Under the pieces are notes generated by a model. It saw only the letters and a list, made by a program, of their open reading frames with translations. It was not told where the DNA came from and made no database searches. A DNA stretch of 9,471 bases from NCBI GenBank assembly GCA_028818995.1, contig JAPPMR010000304.1, forward strand, positions 1-9,471. Direction: 5' to 3'. The DNA is from Candidatus Poribacteria bacterium (GTDB lineage: Bacteria; Poribacteria; WGA-4E; WGA-3G). This document shows, piece by piece, positions 1 through 6,620 of this stretch. Both the position numbers and the translations under genes were made by a program. Within the stretch, counting starts at the first letter, position 1. Every line of letters begins with the position of its first letter.

Positions 1-284
1 AAGGCACTATCTCCGACATCCGCGAACTGATTGATGAACACCCGCATAAGGTCTTCCTGAATGCCGACGAACCGCGCCGTTTAGCACAAGTCTGTCTCCC
101 GTTTGAGGATATTCTCAGCGTTACTTTCGGAGATGGTACGGGTGATGTTATCATTGAAACAGCAAAACCAGATTCTTTTTACGCCCGCCTTCCCCAAATT
201 CTCATTGAAAACGAATTGAACGTCTCCCAACTCTACTCACCCGATGATAATCTCTCTGCGGTGTTTAAGTATTTAGTCGGATAG
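1..284 (+). CDS. ABC transporter ATP-binding protein, C-terminal fragment
   Basis: The open frame enters from the left edge (first full codon at position 3) and ends at TAG 282-284, leaving 93 residues. The piece reads GTISDIRELIDEHPHKV, then a DEPRRLA segment, then FYARLP, and ends DDNLSAVFKYLVG. This pattern (G-x-I-x-x-IRELID, D-x-PRRLA, FY-x-x-LP, DD-x-L-x-AVF-x-YLV) is what I know from the regulatory tail after the nucleotide-binding domain of ABC-2 type exporter ATPases, whose last helix commonly reads leu-glu-x-val-phe-x-x-leu. The Walker A, signature and Walker B motifs would lie upstream, outside the window, so ATPase function is inferred from the tail alone. The partner permease would be expected further upstream. 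No clear terminator follows the stop, and the next gene starts 123 bases later behind its own promoter candidate. Confidence 0.72.
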   Translation, partial: GTISDIRELIDEHPHKVFLNADEPRRLAQVCLPFEDILSVTFGDGTGDVIIETAKPDSFYARLPQILIENELNVSQLYSPDDNLSAVFKYLVG

Positions 285-327
285 ATTATTCCTCCTTGCC
301 GAAGTATCTACATCTTCCAAAGAATTA

Positions 328-355
328 TGTAACCATTTCGCACCCAACCCGCGTC
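328..355 (+). promoter_or_regulatory. Candidate ECF-type promoter of the sigma-WD40 gene
   Basis: GTAACC at 329-334 is followed after 17 bases by CGTC at 352-355. An AAC-containing -35 and a CGTC -10 at this spacing is the general pattern of promoters read by ECF sigma factors, many of which activate their own gene. Transcription would start near 362, giving a leader of about 45 bases before the ATG at 408. Only sequence resemblance supports this; the promoter preference of this sigma factor is unknown. Confidence 0.4.
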
Positions 356-397
356 ATTATATATTGATAGAAGATTAAGCAATCTACCATTTCTTTT

Positions 398-401
398 GAG
401 G
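398..401 (+). promoter_or_regulatory. Ribosome binding site fixing the start at ATG 408
   Basis: GAGG at 398-401 lies 6 bases before ATG 408. A longer reading from TTG 396 would overlap this Shine-Dalgarno sequence and have none of its own, so ATG 408 (protein MKSNDVELI...) is the better start. Confidence 0.7.
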
Positions 402-407
402 TGTCTG

Positions 408-3326
408 ATGAAATCTAACGATGTTGAACTGATACACCGCATCCTCGCAGGTGATGAAACCGCCTTCGTAGATTTGGTGAACAAATATCAAAAGCAGGTG
501 CATGCACTCGCTTGGCGCAAAATAGGCGATTTCCACATTGCTGAGGAAATTACACAGGACACCTTCCTCAAAGTTTATCAGAAACTGTCAACCTTGAAAA
601 ATCCAAATCAGTTCTCTGGTTGGCTCTATGTAATCGCAACTCGCCAATGTCTCTCATGGCTTCGTAAGAAACGGATTGAAACTGAATCGTTAGAAGACAC
701 TGACACCGAGTGGATAGATGAGACAGCATATTCCCGATATGTCGCTGAGGAACATGCGAAGGCTACGACAGAGGCACAACGCGAGGTGGTGAAAAAGCTT
801 CTTGCAAAACTGAAAGAGAGTGAACGCACGGTGATGACACTTCATTATTTAGGTGAAATGACGGTTGAAGAGATTAGTAGATTTTTAGGTGTATCTACGA
901 GTGCTATCAAGATTCGTCTTCATCGTGCACGGCAACGTCTGAAAAAGGAGGAACCAATGATTAGAGAGGCACTTAGCAACTTCCAACTATCCCCAAACCT
1001 TACCGAGAACATCATGCAAAAGGTCGAACATATAAAACCCGCTGCACCATCAGGGAGTAAACCGTTAGCACCGTGGGCAATAGGCGCGGCAAGTATTGCT
1101 TTAATTGTGTTGATGCTCGGAATAGGTAACCAACACTTAGCCCGTTTCCAACAACCCTATAGTCTGGACTCCCAGTCTGAAATAGCGGTGGAACTCATTG
1201 ATGCACCTGTTGTGATGAATCTTGAGGCAACACCAGATATCCGAAATCAGTTAGGAGTTCGTTCTGAAAATTCGGGCAGAAATGATGGAACCGGTCAGGA
1301 ATCTAATCAGGTTATATCTGATGACGGAGACTATACGCAGTGGGGATTACCTAAAGAGGCAAAAGCACGGCTCAACAAAGGACGTATAAATAATATAAGT
1401 TATTCACCAGACGAAACTCAAATTGCTGTAGCAAGTGCTACTGGCGTTTGGCTCTATGATGCTCGCACCGGAATTGAACTGACACTACTTACCGACCATG
1501 TGTCAAGCAGTGATCACTTAGCGTTCTCACCGGATGGTAAAACCCTGGCAACTGGAATGCGTGAGAAAATCTTGTTGTGGGATATATCCTCCAGCAAACT
1601 TTTAAAATCCTTCAAAGGAAATGACGGTCGGTTAGAGTCACTAAGTTTCTTTGAAGACGGCAAGACCCTCTTGTGTGTATATCATGATGGCACAGCTTGT
1701 TTATGGGATGTCACCACAGATGCCAAAAAAGAATTGCGTGCGGCATCTTCACGCGGCCTTGGTAATGTCCTGAGATCCTTTCTTGGGCATTACCTTTTTA
1801 CTGCTGACTTACACCTTGATATAAAGAACGGCAAGGGTATGTGGGCACTTGGATACGATAATGGTAAAATTCGGGTGGACGATGTAACTACAGGACGGCA
1901 TCTGAAAACACTTGAAGTTGGTGATGAACCTATTGAGAGGTTGGTGTTTTCACCAAATGGAAATCTTCTTGTCGCTCAGCCTCTTAATGGACCGCTCCAT
2001 TTTTGGAATTCTACAACTGGAGAATCCGTGAAGATTTTGGAAAATCCGAGGCTTGACAGTATACTTTCGTTCTCTAAAGATAGTAAAACCCTGATTTGTC
2101 AGGCATGGACAAGGGAAATAAAGTTATGGGATGTTGCGACTAAGACATTTCACACCACGCTTGGAGAGAAATTAGACACCTCAAGAAATGTGTTTGCATT
2201 TTCACCAAATTTTGATACTATCACAGGGGCAAATCAAGACGGAATTATAAAGACTTGGGATATTAACACTGGTAATGAAATGTCTTCTTTTTCAACAGGA
2301 CATACGGACGGATCTGGTCAATTAGTATTTTCACCTGATAGCAGTACTTTAGTAAGCAGTAATGGTAGTGCAATTTTGTTGTGGGATACACACAACTTTA
2401 TTAGAACTTCTAAACCCGTAGACTCTAGTACGAGGATAGGGAAACTTGTATTTTCATCGGATGGCAGAAGAGTGATTAGTGCAGGAGGATTCAGTTTTAA
2501 GAAACAGGTCCGCAAAACTTCTACCACGGAAAGTGTACTCGGTTCGTTGAGTATATGGGATACACGCAACTGGAATAAACTTTCTGACTTTCCTGTTGAA
2601 GCACACACGATCCTTCCAGGACACATATCTACACATACTTCAATGACATCATTGGGCGGACCAACTGTATTTTCTCAAAACGGTTATATGTTTGCTAAGG
2701 TTACAAACGAAGAACCTGATAGAAGAGATCCGACACAGAAGCGAATTAAAGATGATGACGATATAGAACGAGCTAAACATGACAACCGTTTTTCCATACT
2801 TTTATGGGAAGTTCCTGATGGGAAGTTGCATTTCATTCTCAAAGGACATACAGATAATATTAACGCGCTGGCGTTCACACCCAATGGTCATATGCTTGCA
2901 AGTGGAAGTGACGACGGCACAATTCGACTCTGGGATGCAAGTACTGGGACCGAGATGTTAAGTCTTTCTTCGGACAATACCCAGGCATTGGTATTTTCTA
3001 TGGATCGTAAAATCCTTGCCAGTGGTAGTGAGGATGGAACAATTCGTCTATGGGACGTTGCTAAGGGTAAGCAACTGAGTTTTCTTAAAGGGCAAAAATG
3101 GTCCTGTAACGTTTTGGCGTTTTCCATTGATAGCAAAATGCTTGCAAGTGGGAGTAGAGATGGGGCAATTCACCTATGGGACATTGCTACAGGCAACAAG
3201 TTATCTACTCTTAAAGGACATACCCATTGGGTTAACTCGTTAACATTTTCTTTGGACGGCAAAACTCTCGCGAGTGGTAGTAGTGATGGTACAGTATTTC
3301 TCTGGAATCTCCCGATCATAAAATAG
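408..3326 (+). CDS. Membrane-anchored ECF sigma factor fused to 14 WD40 repeats
   Basis: This is a 972-residue fusion. Residues about 20-92 form sigma region 2, with the -10-recognition helix around AEEITQDTFLKVY and the FSGWLYVIATRQCLSWLRKKR stretch. Residues about 125-180 form sigma region 4, with the helix-turn-helix MTVEEISRFLGVSTSAIKIRLHRARQRL. A low-charge segment at about 221-241 (nt 1068-1130) is a single predicted membrane helix, followed by a polar linker to about 320. From there to the end I count 14 WD40 blades by their LWD-type ends. The last four carry the near-consensus LASGSxDGTIxLWD; blades 4 and 10 carry insertions, and blade 10 has a long charged loop at about 765-795. Fourteen blades would make two seven-bladed propellers. 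With the sigma part in the cytoplasm, the propellers would lie across the membrane as a sensor or binding platform. That topology is inferred. ECF sigma factors usually have about 200 residues and a separate anti-sigma protein; none is encoded next to this gene. Confidence 0.9.
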   Translation: MKSNDVELIHRILAGDETAFVDLVNKYQKQVHALAWRKIGDFHIAEEITQDTFLKVYQKLSTLKNPNQFSGWLYVIATRQCLSWLRKKRIETESLEDTDTEWIDETAYSRYVAEEHAKATTEAQREVVKKLLAKLKESERTVMTLHYLGEMTVEEISRFLGVSTSAIKIRLHRARQRLKKEEPMIREALSNFQLSPNLTENIMQKVEHIKPAAPSGSKPLAPWAIGAASIALIVLMLGIGNQHLARFQQPYSLDSQSEIAVELIDAPVVMNLEATPDIRNQLGVRSENSGRNDGTGQESNQVISDDGDYTQWGLPKEAKARLNKGRINNISYSPDETQIAVASATGVWLYDARTGIELTLLTDHVSSSDHLAFSPDGKTLATGMREKILLWDISSSKLLKSFKGNDGRLESLSFFEDGKTLLCVYHDGTACLWDVTTDAKKELRAASSRGLGNVLRSFLGHYLFTADLHLDIKNGKGMWALGYDNGKIRVDDVTTGRHLKTLEVGDEPIERLVFSPNGNLLVAQPLNGPLHFWNSTTGESVKILENPRLDSILSFSKDSKTLICQAWTREIKLWDVATKTFHTTLGEKLDTSRNVFAFSPNFDTITGANQDGIIKTWDINTGNEMSSFSTGHTDGSGQLVFSPDSSTLVSSNGSAILLWDTHNFIRTSKPVDSSTRIGKLVFSSDGRRVISAGGFSFKKQVRKTSTTESVLGSLSIWDTRNWNKLSDFPVEAHTILPGHISTHTSMTSLGGPTVFSQNGYMFAKVTNEEPDRRDPTQKRIKDDDDIERAKHDNRFSILLWEVPDGKLHFILKGHTDNINALAFTPNGHMLASGSDDGTIRLWDASTGTEMLSLSSDNTQALVFSMDRKILASGSEDGTIRLWDVAKGKQLSFLKGQKWSCNVLAFSIDSKMLASGSRDGAIHLWDIATGNKLSTLKGHTHWVNSLTFSLDGKTLASGSSDGTVFLWNLPIIK
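1068..1130 (+). other. Transmembrane helix separating sigma and WD40 parts
   Basis: Codons 221-241 encode APWAIGAASIALIVLMLGIG, about 20 residues with no charged side chain. It follows a basic/proline stretch (HIKPAAPSGSKP) and precedes a soluble linker. It is too long and hydrophobic for an interdomain linker and fits one membrane pass. The positive residues on the N-terminal side favour that side facing the cytoplasm. Confidence 0.75.
2895..3308 (+). repeat. Four close WD40 repeat units at DNA level
   Basis: Related segments start at 2895, 3015, 3141 and 3267, spaced 120, 126 and 126 bases (40-42 codons). Each encodes LASGS-x-DG-(T/A)-(I/V) and, after two more residues, LW(D/N). They match each other much better than the ten upstream blades do, which suggests later duplication at the 3' end of the array. 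Confidence 0.8.
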
Positions 3327-3340
3327 GGTGATTCTAATGT

Positions 3341-3359
3341 TGGGGACATCCCTCATTTT
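3341..3359 (+). terminator. Weak candidate terminator after the sigma-WD40 gene
   Basis: TGGGG at 3341-3345 can pair with CCTCA at 3351-3355 (one G-U pair) around a 5-base loop, and TTTT follows at 3356-3359. It sits 14 bases after the stop codon. The stem and T-run are short, so it may be inefficient. Confidence 0.35.
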
Positions 3360-3416
3360 ATGGTGTGCAATCTATTAACGCTGCGTCATAAAGTCAATCA
3401 AATTGTTCGCTTTTGT

Positions 3417-3439
3417 ATAGAAAAACTTAAGTTTTCTAT
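3417..3439 (+). promoter_or_regulatory. Palindrome overlapping the -35 region (possible operator)
   Basis: The two arms ATAG-AAAAA and TTTT-CTAT flank CTTAAG (3426-3431). The symmetry is perfect except for one extra A in the left arm. It covers the place where a -35 box for the adjacent TATAAT would lie, the normal position of a repressor or activator site. It could also form a hairpin in a transcript from upstream. Confidence 0.4.
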
Positions 3440-3447
3440 GATATAAT
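3439..3447 (+). promoter_or_regulatory. Extended -10 promoter for the structured RNA / small-gene unit
   Basis: TGATATAAT is a consensus extended -10 element (TGnTATAAT), with the hexamer at 3442-3447. No good -35 is seen at 17 bases, which extended -10 promoters can do without. Transcription would begin near 3454, about 77 bases before the structured RNA at 3531 and about 300 bases before the ATG at 3755. Confidence 0.6.
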
Positions 3448-3530
3448 AGTCCTCAAGAGAGTTTTCCCTAAAAATGTTTCGTCAAAATTTTTTAACGCGA
3501 ATCATTTTAAAGTGGGTGGACATTTGAGCT

Positions 3531-3588
3531 TGCATTATCCTGTTGTAGGTTCAACTCCTATCATCGGCGGGTGGCCGGGGATAATGCA
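3531..3588 (+). ncRNA. T-arm-containing three-way junction RNA, unit A
   Basis: The outer helix is TGCATTATCC (3531-3540) paired with GGATAATGCA (3579-3588): 10 of 10 pairs. Inside is a hairpin GTAGG (3545-3549), loop TTCAACT (3550-3556), CCTAT (3557-3561). This loop has every conserved tRNA T-loop base (T54, T55, C56, R57, A58, C61). A second inner hairpin, TCGGC (3564-3568), loop GGGTG, GCCGG (3574-3578), directly abuts the outer helix. The result is a compact three-way junction of 58 nt. No D-arm, anticodon arm or matching acceptor strand is present, so this is not a tRNA. I do not recognise it as a known RNA family. It is followed without a gap by a second unit of the same design. Confidence 0.65.
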
Positions 3589-3646
3589 CGTGTTACCCCG
3601 TCAAGCAGGTTCGACTCCTGCGTGGGCGGGTGCCAGGGGTAACACG
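3589..3646 (+). ncRNA. T-arm-containing three-way junction RNA, unit B
   Basis: This unit is also 58 nt and starts at the base after unit A. The outer helix CGTGTTACCCC (3589-3599) pairs with GGGGTAACACG (3636-3646), 11 of 11 pairs. The T-arm is perfect: GCAGG (3605-3609), TTCGACT (3610-3616), CCTGC (3617-3621). The second inner hairpin uses TGG and C (3623-3625, 3627) with G and CCA (3632-3635), with loop GGGT. Compared with unit A, the outer-helix sequence differs at many positions while pairing is kept, and the T-loop and the GGCGGGTG-type hairpin are conserved. This is the pattern of two diverged copies held by structure. Confidence 0.67.
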
Positions 3647-3675
3647 CGTCCTGCGGGGAGACGAAAAACCCCGCA
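3647..3675 (+). ncRNA. H-type pseudoknot abutting unit B
   Basis: Helix 1 pairs CGTC (3647-3650) with GACG (3660-3663). Helix 2 pairs TGCGGGG (3652-3658) with CCCCGCA (3669-3675), 7 of 7. One base (3651) forms the first loop, across helix 2, and AAAAA (3664-3668) forms the last loop, along helix 1. A one-base deep-groove loop over a 6-7 bp helix with an A-rich minor-groove loop is the classic geometry of H-type pseudoknots. It starts directly after unit B, so 3531-3675 may fold as one 145-nt RNA. There is no T-run after it, so it is not a standard terminator. Confidence 0.55.
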
Positions 3676-3741
3676 CTTCACAAAAGAAAATCCTTATTGT
3701 GCTGCAATGTGTTCGCTCCCTTTTATACTCCATATCACATC

Positions 3742-3748
3742 AAGGAAG
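3742..3748 (+). promoter_or_regulatory. Ribosome binding site for ATG 3755
   Basis: AAGGAAG lies 6 bases before ATG 3755 and decides the start. A longer open frame reaching back to about 3512 would run through the structured RNA and has no ribosome binding site. Confidence 0.75.
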
Positions 3749-3754
3749 TTAACA

Positions 3755-4099
3755 ATGTCGTCTAAAAAGAAAAAAGACAAAAAAACCGCAAACGAAAATA
3801 TCAGTGGTGGCGCAGGGGCTTATACTCCGACGCGTATAGAATGGCTCTGTGTAGAACTCAATAGCTTAAGTTTTTTCGATTGGCGGACTGAAGACGTTGC
3901 ATTACATGCAATGTTTGTTCCCAAAACCGGGGATCCTGATACGGTGTTGGTAAAGTTTACATTCACCGATAACGTAGATGCGGATTCTAAAAACGCCCTT
4001 ATTCGCATGGCGGAGGATGTGATAAAACACTACGCGTGCACTCGTGGTTGGGATACGTGGCTTAAAATGGAAGTAAAGATTGAAATGCATGAAGAATAA
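3755..4099 (+). CDS. Small hypothetical protein, lysine-rich N-terminus
   Basis: The gene encodes 114 residues, and I do not recognise a family. The first ten residues (MSSKKKKDKK) are strongly basic and a Gly/Ala-rich stretch follows. Residues about 27-114 look like a small alpha/beta domain with alternating hydrophobic strands (EWLCVELNSLSFF, VALHAMFVP, TVLVKFTF). A helix (SKNALIRMAEDVIKHYA) and a last strand (WLKMEVKIEM) complete it. There is no signal peptide or membrane segment. It is the first gene after the structured RNA, whose 3' edge lies 79 bases upstream of the start, so it is the natural target if that RNA acts in cis. The next gene on the same strand begins 144 bases later. Confidence 0.72.
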   Translation: MSSKKKKDKKTANENISGGAGAYTPTRIEWLCVELNSLSFFDWRTEDVALHAMFVPKTGDPDTVLVKFTFTDNVDADSKNALIRMAEDVIKHYACTRGWDTWLKMEVKIEMHEE

Positions 4100-4127
4100 T
4101 CCACATCTGACATTACGGAAGAGAAGA

Positions 4128-4186
4128 TTTGACGAAAGCCAGATCGCGATTGAAACCTTTAGGGCATACATTCTTTTCTCGTCAAA
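4128..4186 (+). repeat. Separated 8-base inverted repeat between the two small genes
   Basis: TTTGACGA (4128-4135) and TCGTCAAA (4179-4186) are perfect complements separated by 43 bases. No convincing -35/-10 pair was found in this gap (4100-4243). The repeat could be a spaced operator or a long-loop hairpin, or it could be chance. Confidence 0.2.
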
Positions 4187-4243
4187 AAGTGATTGTTTTA
4201 GTGCAGATCATCTATCCTATTCATAGAAGGAGTTATCTAAATA

Positions 4244-4774
4244 ATGGAATCAAACGATGAGAATGTTGATGTAACATACACTGAGTATCGCTCTAAAACC
4301 CTACAAACGAAAGTTGACAATAAGCATCTCGTTGTTGTCAAAGTTACCTCTCCCTATCAAGAAAACGCTAAACGCCCCTTCTCAAAAAGTAAAGATGAGA
4401 CAACTCAATTTAGAGAGACGATACAAAAATGTATGGAACAGTTGTTAGTCGAGCTCGGTGATGTTAAGATTGTTGAGAATGATATTCAAAACGCATGGTC
4501 ATATTTTATACAGATAGTATTCAAAATATTCTATCGACCACGCGAAAATGGAACAGATCTAACCTTTGCAAAAATAGGTGTATGCTTTTACTCTCAAGAT
4601 CATGCTGGGGTTGCTGGTTTCTATAAGCCGGTTACCGAACCAACCTTGGATCAACTCGACGTGTTCTGTAAGAATGTAGTGATAGATTTTTACAGGCAGT
4701 TCCTTCAACCACAACGCGAGAACGAACAACACAGTTTGGAAGCCAAAAAACCTATACCACTCCCAGTTCCTTGA
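4244..4774 (+). CDS. Hypothetical protein of 176 residues
   Basis: I do not recognise the family. The start at ATG 4244 follows AGAAGGAG (4225-4232) with an 11-base spacer, slightly long but convincing. The N-terminus (about 1-60) is polar. The middle is a predicted alpha/beta core: a helix FRETIQKCMEQLLVEL, a hydrophobic stretch WSYFIQIVFKIFYRP, and a strand-like FAKIGVCFYSQ. A helix LDQLDVFCKNVVIDFYRQFL precedes a polar tail ending in prolines. The hydrophobic stretch is too broken by charge to be a clear membrane helix. Because no separate promoter is evident, it may be cotranscribed with the 3755-4099 gene. It converges with tgt on the other strand. Confidence 0.7.
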   Translation: MESNDENVDVTYTEYRSKTLQTKVDNKHLVVVKVTSPYQENAKRPFSKSKDETTQFRETIQKCMEQLLVELGDVKIVENDIQNAWSYFIQIVFKIFYRPRENGTDLTFAKIGVCFYSQDHAGVAGFYKPVTEPTLDQLDVFCKNVVIDFYRQFLQPQRENEQHSLEAKKPIPLPVP

Positions 4775-4844
4775 ACATCAACGGAAGAACGAGACACATT
4801 AGAGTTATTTGAGACAATGTGGTAAACACTTTTGAGTGGAATTT

Positions 4845-4860
4845 AGGATGGTACAATCCT
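4845..4860. terminator. Weak hairpin between convergent genes
   Basis: AGGAT (4845-4849) pairs with ATCCT (4856-4860) around a 6-base loop. It lies between the ends of the plus-strand 4244-4774 gene and minus-strand tgt, where a two-way terminator would be expected. No T-run follows on either strand, so the call is weak. Confidence 0.22.
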
Positions 4861-4889
4861 TCTGTGTAACCTCACATCCTCAATTAACA

Positions 4890-6065
<1,176 letters not shown>

Positions 6066-6112
6066 CTATCCAATAATCAAGGCTAATGATAGAATCTGAT
6101 CCATCTTTGTTG

Positions 6113-6141
6113 TTGATATTCAACCCTAAATTTGCTAAAAT
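6113..6141 (+). promoter_or_regulatory. Sigma-70-type promoter of the HIT-SDR operon
   Basis: TTGATA (6113-6118) and TAAAAT (6136-6141) are separated by 17 bases, with one mismatch to consensus in each box. The predicted start near 6148 gives a leader of about 24 bases before ATG 6172. It lies in the gap divergent to tgt. Confidence 0.6.
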
Positions 6142-6171
6142 TACCCAAAATTCTTGCGAGGATACAAATTA

Positions 6172-6582
6172 ATGGAATGTATCTTTTGTGCGATTGCTAA
6201 GGGCAAAATTCCCTCTGCAAAAGTGTATGAAAATGAACACGTCTTCGCTTTTATGGACATTGCCCCAGCAAACCCGGGACATTTAGTAGTTATACCAAAA
6301 CAACACTATCGGAATATCTTTGATATACCCGCAGAAGTAGCCAGTAAAATTATGAAAGCCGTGGTGCCACTCGCTGCAGCGATCCGTGAGGCGTTAAATC
6401 CTGATGGTCTCAACCTGATCCAGAATAATGAAGCAGCAGGATTTCAGACTGTTTTCCATTTTCATCTGCATCTCATTCCACGGTGGGAAGGTGATCCATT
6501 GCAGCCACTTTGGCAACCGAGGAGTGAAGGAAACATTGAAGAAATTAGGAACATTGCGGGTAAAATTAAAGAGGCTTTGTAG
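6172..6582 (+). CDS. HIT-family (histidine triad) nucleotide hydrolase
   Basis: The protein has 136 residues, the usual size of bacterial HinT-like proteins, which hydrolyse nucleoside phosphoramidates or adenylylated compounds as cytoplasmic dimers. It opens MECIFCAIAKGKIP; Cys3 and Cys6 with His45 and the first triad histidine form the zinc site seen in many bacterial members. FMDIAPANPGHLVVIPKQH is the conserved core. The histidine triad is His96-x-His98-x-His100 in FHFHLHLIPRW, with His98 the expected nucleophile. The start is ATG 6172, with GAGGA (6158-6162) 9 bases upstream; an upstream TTG at 6154 overlaps that site. It is the first gene of a plus-strand run with the two SDR genes (38-base gap to the next). 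The physiological substrate cannot be read from sequence. Confidence 0.93.
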   Translation: MECIFCAIAKGKIPSAKVYENEHVFAFMDIAPANPGHLVVIPKQHYRNIFDIPAEVASKIMKAVVPLAAAIREALNPDGLNLIQNNEAAGFQTVFHFHLHLIPRWEGDPLQPLWQPRSEGNIEEIRNIAGKIKEAL

Positions 6583-6620
6583 AACTAAACCCAATAACCC
6601 AATTTTGAGAGAGAAATTTT

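Noticed and set aside
626..829. Minus-strand ORFs within the sigma-WD40 gene (also 2318-2636, 2684-2884, 2888-3136)
   Set aside because: They are antisense shadows of a well-supported coding region with no own start signals or domain features.
2895..3308. CRISPR-like or mobile repeat array
   Set aside because: The 120-126-base periodicity is the codon-level WD40 repeat; there are no constant repeats with variable spacers.
3511..3640. Complete tRNA gene(s) suggested by the two perfect T-arms
   Set aside because: No D-arm or anticodon arm fits. The sequence 3' of the T-arms has no matching 5' acceptor strand, and the two T-arms sit inside their own long outer helices.
3454..3675. tmRNA (ssrA), suggested by T-arm plus pseudoknot
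   Set aside because: There is no GGATTCGACGGG-like 5' end, no tag reading frame and no CCA-bearing acceptor; two tandem T-arms are also not a tmRNA feature.
3647..3675. preQ1 riboswitch, suggested by an A-rich pseudoknot near tgt
   Set aside because: tgt lies more than 1.2 kb away on the opposite strand, and helix lengths and loop sequences do not match the preQ1 classes I know.
3512..3754. Upstream extension of the 3755 gene giving a 195-residue protein
   Set aside because: The extra part is a translation of the structured RNA, is rich in Gly/Pro/Arg without domain character, and has no ribosome binding site; ATG 3755 has a good one.
4129..4172. Promoter for the 4244 gene from TTGACG (4129) or TTGAAA (4150)
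   Set aside because: No acceptable -10 box lies 16-18 bases downstream of either hexamer.
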